Source of the DNA: Phycomyces nitens
Lineage: Eukaryota; Mucoromycota; Mucoromycetes; Mucorales; Phycomycetaceae
Reading direction: 5' to 3'
Assembly: GCA_022702545.1 (NCBI GenBank)
Contig: JAHRBC010000001.1
Coordinates: forward strand, 7,316,001-7,380,000
Length of the DNA stretch: 64,000 bases
Made by a program: the position numbers and the translations under genes. The notes under the pieces were generated by a model, which searched no databases, was not told where the DNA came from, and saw nothing but the letters and a program-made list of their open reading frames with translations. This document shows positions 58,401 through 64,000 of the stretch, in pieces (the first letter of the stretch is position 1; each line of letters begins with the position of its first letter).

Positions 58401-58866
58401 GCTCAACCTCAATCAAACAAACCCTATCTTTTTCACGCTAATCATCATTAACTATTCTTTTTGTATACTCCTTTAAAGAACAATCTTTGCAGCTTGGCCA
58501 ATTTATTTTCTGTTTAATATTTAACATTTTGGCCCTGCTTGAGCAAAATTGTCAAGTAAAAAATCGATATATAATTAATAAAAAATAAAATCTTTTCAAC
58601 AAGGCCAAAATCTGCAAGTATCCAAAAAACGTGTTTGTGGCATCATTTTAAAGGCCGCCTTTTCTTCCATAAATACAAAAAAAGTCGGCAAAAATCCCCT
58701 TTTTATCACAACTCGACCTCTCTTTTTTGCCATCTCTCTTTTTGCTATCCTGTTTGTGCATCATCCGCATTCTTCTGCTACCATCGCTTTGGTAGGTGTG
58801 GTCCATGACAAAGTAGGTACTCAAATGCTTACTCTTTATTGCAGAATTCGTCTTTTTTGAAACAGG
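58401..58866. other. Permease 3' flank and CDC42 promoter
   Basis: No gene. AT-rich 3' flank, then a pyrimidine-rich leader directly upstream of the CDC42 ATG. Confidence 0.45.
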
Positions 58867-59786
58867 ATGCAGACCATCAAATGTGTTGTTGTCGGTGATG
58901 GTGCAGTTGGCAAGGTGGGAGGAGGACATCTCTTTGTATGTTGTGAATCTCATACTAATCTGATTCTACAGACATGTCTCTTGATATCATACACAACCAA
59001 CAAGTTCCCCTCTGAATACGTCCCTACAGTGAGTTGGTATTTTCAATTTCGTCTGACTCGATATGAACAAAAAAAAAGAGCTGGTCGTACACAATTTGTG
59101 CTCGAACGCATGGGACATCTTCAAATTCGGCAGCCCTAAACATCCTTTCATATTGACCTTTATCTTTATTGTAGGTCTTTGATAACTATGCCGTTACAGT
59201 AATGATCGGTAGGCAGCCTAGACGAGTGTCTAGAAAACAGCCGATAATAATCCCAAACATTTGATGTACTTAGGAGACGAGCCCTATACACTTGGCTTGT
59301 TTGATACCGCAGGTAAAATATAAATATATATATATACACAAGTTGCTACTACTACAGCACGGCGGTTATTGATCAAAACGTTTTGTAGGCCAAGAGGATT
59401 ATGATAGACTTCGTCCCCTGTCATACCCACAAACCGACGTTTTCCTTGTCTGCTTCTCGGTCACCTCCCCAGCTTCATTTGAGAACGTCAAGGAAAAGTG
59501 GTTCCCAGAGGTTCACCACCATTGCCCAGGTGTTCCATGCTTAATTGTCGGCACTCAGATCGATCTACGCGACGATTCGGCCGTCTTGGAGAAGTTGGCG
59601 CGTCAAAAGCAGCGACCGATTGGATTTGATGCAGGCGAGCGTCTGGCAAAGGAATTAGGAGCAGTTAAATATGTTGAATGTTCTGCTCTTACTCAGAGAG
59701 GTCTAAAGAACGTGTTTGATGAGGCTATTGTAGCCGCACTCGAGCCACCTGTGAAGAAGAAATCAAAGAAGTGCTCTATTCTGTAA
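58867..59786 (+). CDS. CDC42: Rho-family GTPase Cdc42
   Basis: Five exons: 58867-58914, 58972-59028, 59175-59208, 59274-59312, 59389-59786; exactly 191 aa, the length of Cdc42. P-loop GDGAVGKT is split by intron 1; switch [14 protein letters not shown], switch [31 protein letters not shown] (Rho insert start), [18 protein letters not shown] and a basic C-terminus [10 protein letters not shown] ending in the CAAX box CSIL for prenylation. Cdc42 controls polarity, actin and septins at the growing tip. Note [20 protein letters not shown] as in fungal Cdc42 rather than Rac1. Confidence 0.96.
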
Positions 59787-60037
59787 AGAAACAACAACAT
59801 ATCTGACATTTTTTTTCTCCTTTCCTTTTTTTTTTGATATCAGTCGATGCCTGACTATAATCGGCTTACATTATTGTATTCTATTCAAATTAATCCCTCC
59901 GTCTTTGTTTACTTTGGGGCCTCCATAAACATAGCAAAACGCTTTCATCCCAAAATACGTCTTTATACATTAATAGAAAGATACGGAGATAAAGAAGAAG
60001 AAGAAGAAGAAGAAGAAAAAAGCGGGTAATGTAAGAA

Positions 60038-61459
60038 TCAAAGGAAATATTGGCTGCCCGGGCCAGCCGTGGATGAGACGTCTCCTTGGATCTCGTTTTC
60101 AAGGAATATCCGATAATCGCTCTCAAATATTGCCTTGCGATTATCAGGTACCTTGAGGATTGCAGCCTTGTTACCACAGCGATAACAGTAGTTGGGTGCT
60201 GACCATAGAGTGACAAGGTTCTTTTCTGCAAAAGGATAGTTGTATCCCTCGTCTACTAGTTGATGGCTTCTGACAATCAACTCTACGCCATTGTTGTGGC
60301 AGAACTATATGGCTCGTTATAAGACAGTGTGTTCTCTTTAGTCTTTTTTCAACTTACTGCATTGGTAGGTACATATCCAAACAGAAATCCGCCTCCTCGA
60401 GGACTGATTGCCCAAGAGTCTACATGGGCTTCGGGGTCAGACCAAAGAAGATCTAGAGATAATGAATAATAGAATTAAGCAATTTAGACGAAAATGAACC
60501 TTTTGCCTTACCACAGGGACCACCCGATTGTGGGAGTTCTTGCATTCTGAACAGGGTTCTATATAGTCATAAAATATTAGGGTGTGTATGGCAGCAAACA
60601 GCTAGCTTACCGAATGGAATCTACCGATGGCAATTCGGGTGAGAGGCCTCCGTGTACACAAAACACGGTGCCATCAATCAGCTTTTTTTAAAAATCATAT
60701 TAGTTTTCTTTATGTTGGTAGATGTCATCTAATAATAACTTACGGCAGCCAATGGAAGATAATCAAAAACAGTACAGCACCACTCCCATACTTTTGAGCT
60801 CTGGTACTTGGCCAGGCACTCGTCTAATAAATAATAATAATAATAATGATTATTATTATTATTGTTTTAAGAATAAACGCTGTGATGCTAATTTTACCAT
60901 AGAACCCATAAACCCGCGTAACGTTCCGACTTTCATGATTGCCTCTTGTAAGAGTGATTCGGTCTGGGTACCTTGTTATCACATTGTGTGAGATGCTCAA
61001 CCTCATATCATTTAATGGCTTACTTGACTTTAAGCAGCAGAAGAAGAGTGAGAGTCTCGAGGGAATAACGTCCACGATCAACAAAGTCTCCCTTGATACC
61101 CAAGAAACATGTCAGCTATTGTGATGCAGACATTCCCAGCGTTTTCTTTTTTTTTTTATAAATAATAATAATAATATCCTTATTACCATAAAGACATAGG
61201 ATACCCCAGGCAACTCCCCGCCAACTTCAAGCAGCTTCAGTAGGTCATAAAACTGACCATGTATATCGCCACAGAGAGTGACGGGAGCCTGTACTGGGAC
61301 AACCGTGGATTCCTCAGCAAGGATTTCCTTTAGCTAGAGCATCTGATGAGCAATGGATGGATTAAAGGTTGGATTTACTTTGTTACAAAGCAGGCGCATA
61401 TCGTTCTCGGCAAGGTACTTGCATTGCCGGACGGATTCGATGCAGGCGTCAACATCCAT
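60038..61459 (-). CDS. SIT4: Ser/Thr phosphatase catalytic subunit, Sit4/PP6
   Basis: Nine exons, minus strand: 61379-61459, 61187-61333, 61024-61091, 60898-60971, 60744-60823, 60611-60681, 60512-60558, 60358-60452, 60038-60304; 309 aa, frame closes. Metal-site motifs GDIHGQ, GDFVDRG and GNHE are complete, as are WSDP and [10 protein letters not shown]. The N-terminus [20 protein letters not shown] and the end [12 protein letters not shown]...QYFL separate it from PP2A and PP4 and match Sit4/PP6. Unusual: DRGRYSLET where Tyr is normal (DRGYYS). Sit4/PP6 acts in G1 progression and TOR signalling. Intron 4 contains (ATT)n repeats; GAA repeats lie just past the stop (59993-60017). Confidence 0.95.
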
Positions 61460-61881
61460 CGTCAGTCGGCTTTGAATCTATGTGCTCAGGATGTAATAGA
61501 GGGACAAGCTGTTGCCAATGGGCGTTTTACACACAAAACACAAAGATATTAAAAAACAAGTACAAAATTGCAGTTGGAGGAGTCTTGGTTTGTGCACAGT
61601 AATCACATGACTGTTCCATTCAATAAACCCAAAATGAGATAGCTCTTCATAATACACGTAAAATATTATAAAGCATCATCATTATAGGTCCCTGTACCCA
61701 ATACCAGCCTCCCATATATACATCTTTATTGACCAGCCTCTATCAGCGCGTATAGATTCCTTAAATCCATCCGAAATACACTTGGCTAGGATCTCTTCAC
61801 GTGATATCTTTATATATATATATATATATATATTAAGCATAACTTTTTTATTATTATCTGGCGTTCTTTTATCTGGTCATC
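61460..61881. promoter_or_regulatory. Shared promoter of SIT4 and TCA17
   Basis: 422 bp between divergent starts, with (AT)11 at about 61812-61833, some 50 nt before the TCA17 ATG. Otherwise nothing recognisable. Confidence 0.4.
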
Positions 61882-62526
61882 ATGAGTAGTGAAATCAACT
61901 GCATTGCATTAATTGGAAAGCAGGTTAGGATATTTACTTGTATTGCAAAGATTTCTAAGTCAATAAATAGAACAATCCACTCTACATCAAAAACTTTAGC
62001 AATACCCATCCTGACCTAAAGTACCATTACATTGCACATACCTCGATTGATGTCATTGAAGAAAGAGGTACCCAAACATAATCCAAGATCGCTTGCTTAT
62101 TCTCTGGTCTAGTATCCAATGGACCCAAGAACCTAGACTTGTACATTGGTCTTTTGTATGCAATGGAGGATCTGGCAGTGTGAGTAGATTGGGACAACTG
62201 GCGAAGACGACTTGGCTGATAAGTGGCAGATATGGATATATCACCAACACCCGTGTAAAGTGCGTTGTAGTGGTCTCTGTAACGGATTGTGTGATTCGTG
62301 ATGCAGACATGAAACTGGTAATAAAGACAGATAACAAAAAAAAGGCCCAATCTCTCACCCTTTTAATTCTTAGATATTCCAAAAAGTACACACTGCGTAT
62401 GTGAACCAGGTCTGTAATCCATTCTACAACCTCGATTCCCAAAAGCCCTTGACAAGCAAAGCATTCATCCGTGCTATTGATGCCATTGGCTTGACCAAAC
62501 CCACAAGGACCACATTGGATATTTAA
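61882..62526 (+). CDS. TCA17: TRAPP complex subunit, Tca17/TRAPPC2L
   Basis: Five exons: 61882-61923, 61971-62067, 62113-62179, 62230-62317, 62374-62526; 148 aa, frame closes. Sedlin-like longin fold: MSSEINCIALIGKQNNPLYI, KYHYIAHTSIDVIEERV, NLDLYIGLLYAMEDLAVYGY, TNTRVKCVVVVSV, DADMKLIFQKVHTAYVNQVC and NPFYNLDSQKPLTSKAF. These match TRAPPC2L/Tca17, which helps assemble TRAPPII for Golgi traffic via Rab11/Ypt31. All introns are 45-56 nt. The first donor is GTTAGG, less usual than GTAAGT. The 3' end converges on MPC1 with about 54 bp between stops. Confidence 0.94.
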
Positions 62527-62580
62527 ATATGTCCAAGACATTTCTCTCTCTTTTTTAAAATAACAGACTTTTTATTTCTT

Positions 62581-63213
62581 CTAATTTACTTTCTCTTCTT
62601 GCTTCAATTTCTCTTGCTGCTTTTCTTGGCCACCCAGACTACAGAAAAGAATGAGTCTCCCTTTGAACACCAAATCAGCTCCAAGACTTACTTGTGATAA
62701 CTGATAAAACGGTATCCCTGAACAAGCTGGGCTATTTCGTTTGTAAAGTGGCAACCGAACAAGAGGTAGTTTCTGGGCTGGACTGCAAGAGCAAATCGCA
62801 TAAAGAGACCAGAATACAGACAGAGGGCTAGATTGGGGGTTGTATTATTATTTTTTTAGTTTCATCGTGAGAACTGGCTTTTTTTTCACACGTACCCAGA
62901 GTCATCTTTCCCGAAATCAGGTCAGGGTCCTTCTTCCAGTCTGAGATGGCAGCAATTGGAATTCCCCAGTTGGCTACAGGTCCCCAGAAATGCTAGATAT
63001 CCAAAGACATGGACCTTAATACACTCGTCTTTTTTTTATATAAAAATAATAATCTATCAATCTAAATCTTACAGTGCTAGAATATGAAACGCAAATGAGC
63101 CTTTGATCTTATAAACATTGTCCTTTTACACACCTCATCAAATAACTCCGGAACTCCTTTGACGAAAGCTTTTGTACGATTCGGCTTGAGATAGAACCTG
63201 ATGCCTGCGACAT
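62581..63213 (-). CDS. MPC1: Mitochondrial pyruvate carrier subunit 1
   Basis: Five exons, minus strand: 63134-63213, 63073-63076 (four bases, CACT), 62896-62992, 62692-62827, 62581-62638; 124 aa, frame closes. The product starts [20 protein letters not shown], then [20 protein letters not shown], the invariant MPC1 motif, whose Ser-Thr is encoded across the four-base exon. [40 protein letters not shown] and [12 protein letters not shown] complete the family. It imports pyruvate into the matrix with MPC2/3. The tail is Lys/Gln/Glu-rich. Confidence 0.95.
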
Positions 63214-64000
63214 TGTGAAGATTGGGAGAAAAAGAGAAAAGAGATGAAACAACTAAAGAGACCACCTAGGGCCGTCTAGAGCTTTTTTATGCAGCCTGTG
63301 CGTGATGTCACACACTCCGCCTGTGGGGTTGCTCTTATCTCGAGATACCAAATTTAACTCTTTTATTAAACAGCATTTTCTCTCTCTCTTTCTTTCTTTC
63401 TTTTGGGTCTAATTAGTTGATTATCTAACCTCTTTGGATATCTAATCGCAATTGATATATGGGTCCTGGTAAATACACAATACACAGCCAAAAGGTCAAC
63501 TGGGACAGCTGGCAAAACTATTACTAAGAAGCCGCTGACTATCAAAAAGGTGTCCCTTGAAATTGATCTCTGTACCTCTTTATCTTTGCTTGCACAAACA
63601 ATGTTTATACCTATCAGTTACTATCTTTTTGTATTTTGATGTTATTAATTTTCTGGGGCTCTTTAATACCATTCATTTTTGCTGATTAAATGAATGGTCA
63701 ATGATTGTTCAATAGCTAGATATTCCATCATAATTGTGTAGAGTTTTGATATGAAAAAGGCTCCATGCGTTATTTATCTACATATGTATAAACCATGGGT
63801 CTCTAGTGACAGAATGGTGCACAGCTTTCTTTTTTATTCATGTCCAATATAAAAAAGAAATGATGCAAGTATACCAGATGTTGCGAACCTTTCACAAAAT
63901 ACAGCTGAATGAGAATTCGTCTATTTTAAATTTCTTGCTGTAATCTTCTTGTTGAGCCAATTACTGCTTGTGCTAGTCATACTGGTCCATAGGTGCTTTC
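63214..64000. other. Right edge, no supported gene
   Basis: Contains the MPC1 promoter, a CT/CTTT-rich tract at about 63380-63405, and AT-rich sequence. An ATG at about 63460 opens a 22-codon frame (MGPGKYTIHSQKVNWD) with no support. No other signal. Confidence 0.45.

Noticed and set aside
62027..62541. Minus-strand 162-codon frame as a gene
   Set aside because: The plus strand carries TCA17 with conserved motifs and introns; the minus frame is a shadow.
63460..63530. Short frame MGPGKYTIHS at the right edge
   Set aside because: Only 22 codons, no splice continuation that I could support.
1..64000. tRNA genes, rRNA, CRISPR arrays
   Set aside because: No cloverleaf with a TTCGA-type T-loop and matching stems was seen by eye, no rRNA core sequence, and no spaced direct repeats.

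Overview
The window looks like nuclear DNA of an early-diverging filamentous fungus, most likely Mucoromycota (Mucorales-like; inference). Reasons: intron-dense protein genes with short introns (about 45-100 nt, branch sites like CTAAC or TGACA), AT-rich spacers full of ATT and AT microsatellites, compact spacing, and a fungal gene set (VTS1, CHO1, SLM, FPK/NRC-2 kinase, CDC42, SIT4/PP6, mitoferrin, COA4). Exon chains given below were assembled by eye so that the reading frame closes and conserved residues are kept; none has been tested with transcripts.

Bases 1-16,500 are an accessory, repeat-rich block: a dead Tc1/mariner element (708-1970), a small cysteine-rich CYSTM-type gene (2326-2894), three related copies of a large unrecognised repeat (A 3355-6446, B 6627-7590 inverted, C 8615-14105), a 261-bp MITE with TA target duplication (8169-8429), and two near-identical copies of a tiny split gene inside the repeats (5041-5448, 12816-13222). 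Copy C carries a decayed multi-exon gene (9225-11501) of a family I do not recognise.

From 16.5 kb on the window is ordinary, gene-dense chromosome: DHA1 MFS exporter (-), Pescadillo (-) and RPS22/uS8 (+) from a shared promoter, Spo73-like dysferlin-domain protein (-), RasGEF (+), COA4 (-) divergent with CPSF2/CFT2 (+), a 772-aa KH-like unknown (-), Coq11-like NAD-binding protein (+), a secreted cysteine protein (-), VTS1 (-), an SDR pseudogene (-), SLM1/2-like (+), CHO1 (-), FPK/NRC-2 kinase (-), DUF4604 protein (-), 3-hydroxyisobutyrate dehydrogenase (+), mitoferrin (-), a 7TM protein (-), amino-acid permease (+), CDC42 (+), SIT4/PP6 phosphatase (-), TCA17/TRAPPC2L (+) and MPC1 (-).

The most interesting observations are at the RNA level. 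Three genes need ultra-short internal exons to stay in frame and keep conserved residues: 2 nt in the CYSTM gene, 2 nt in HIBADH, 4 nt in MPC1. Three introns use GC-AG boundaries. The RPS22 intron contains a complete H/ACA snoRNA whose 5' pocket matches 18S U106, the known target of yeast snR44, itself hosted in an RPS22B intron.
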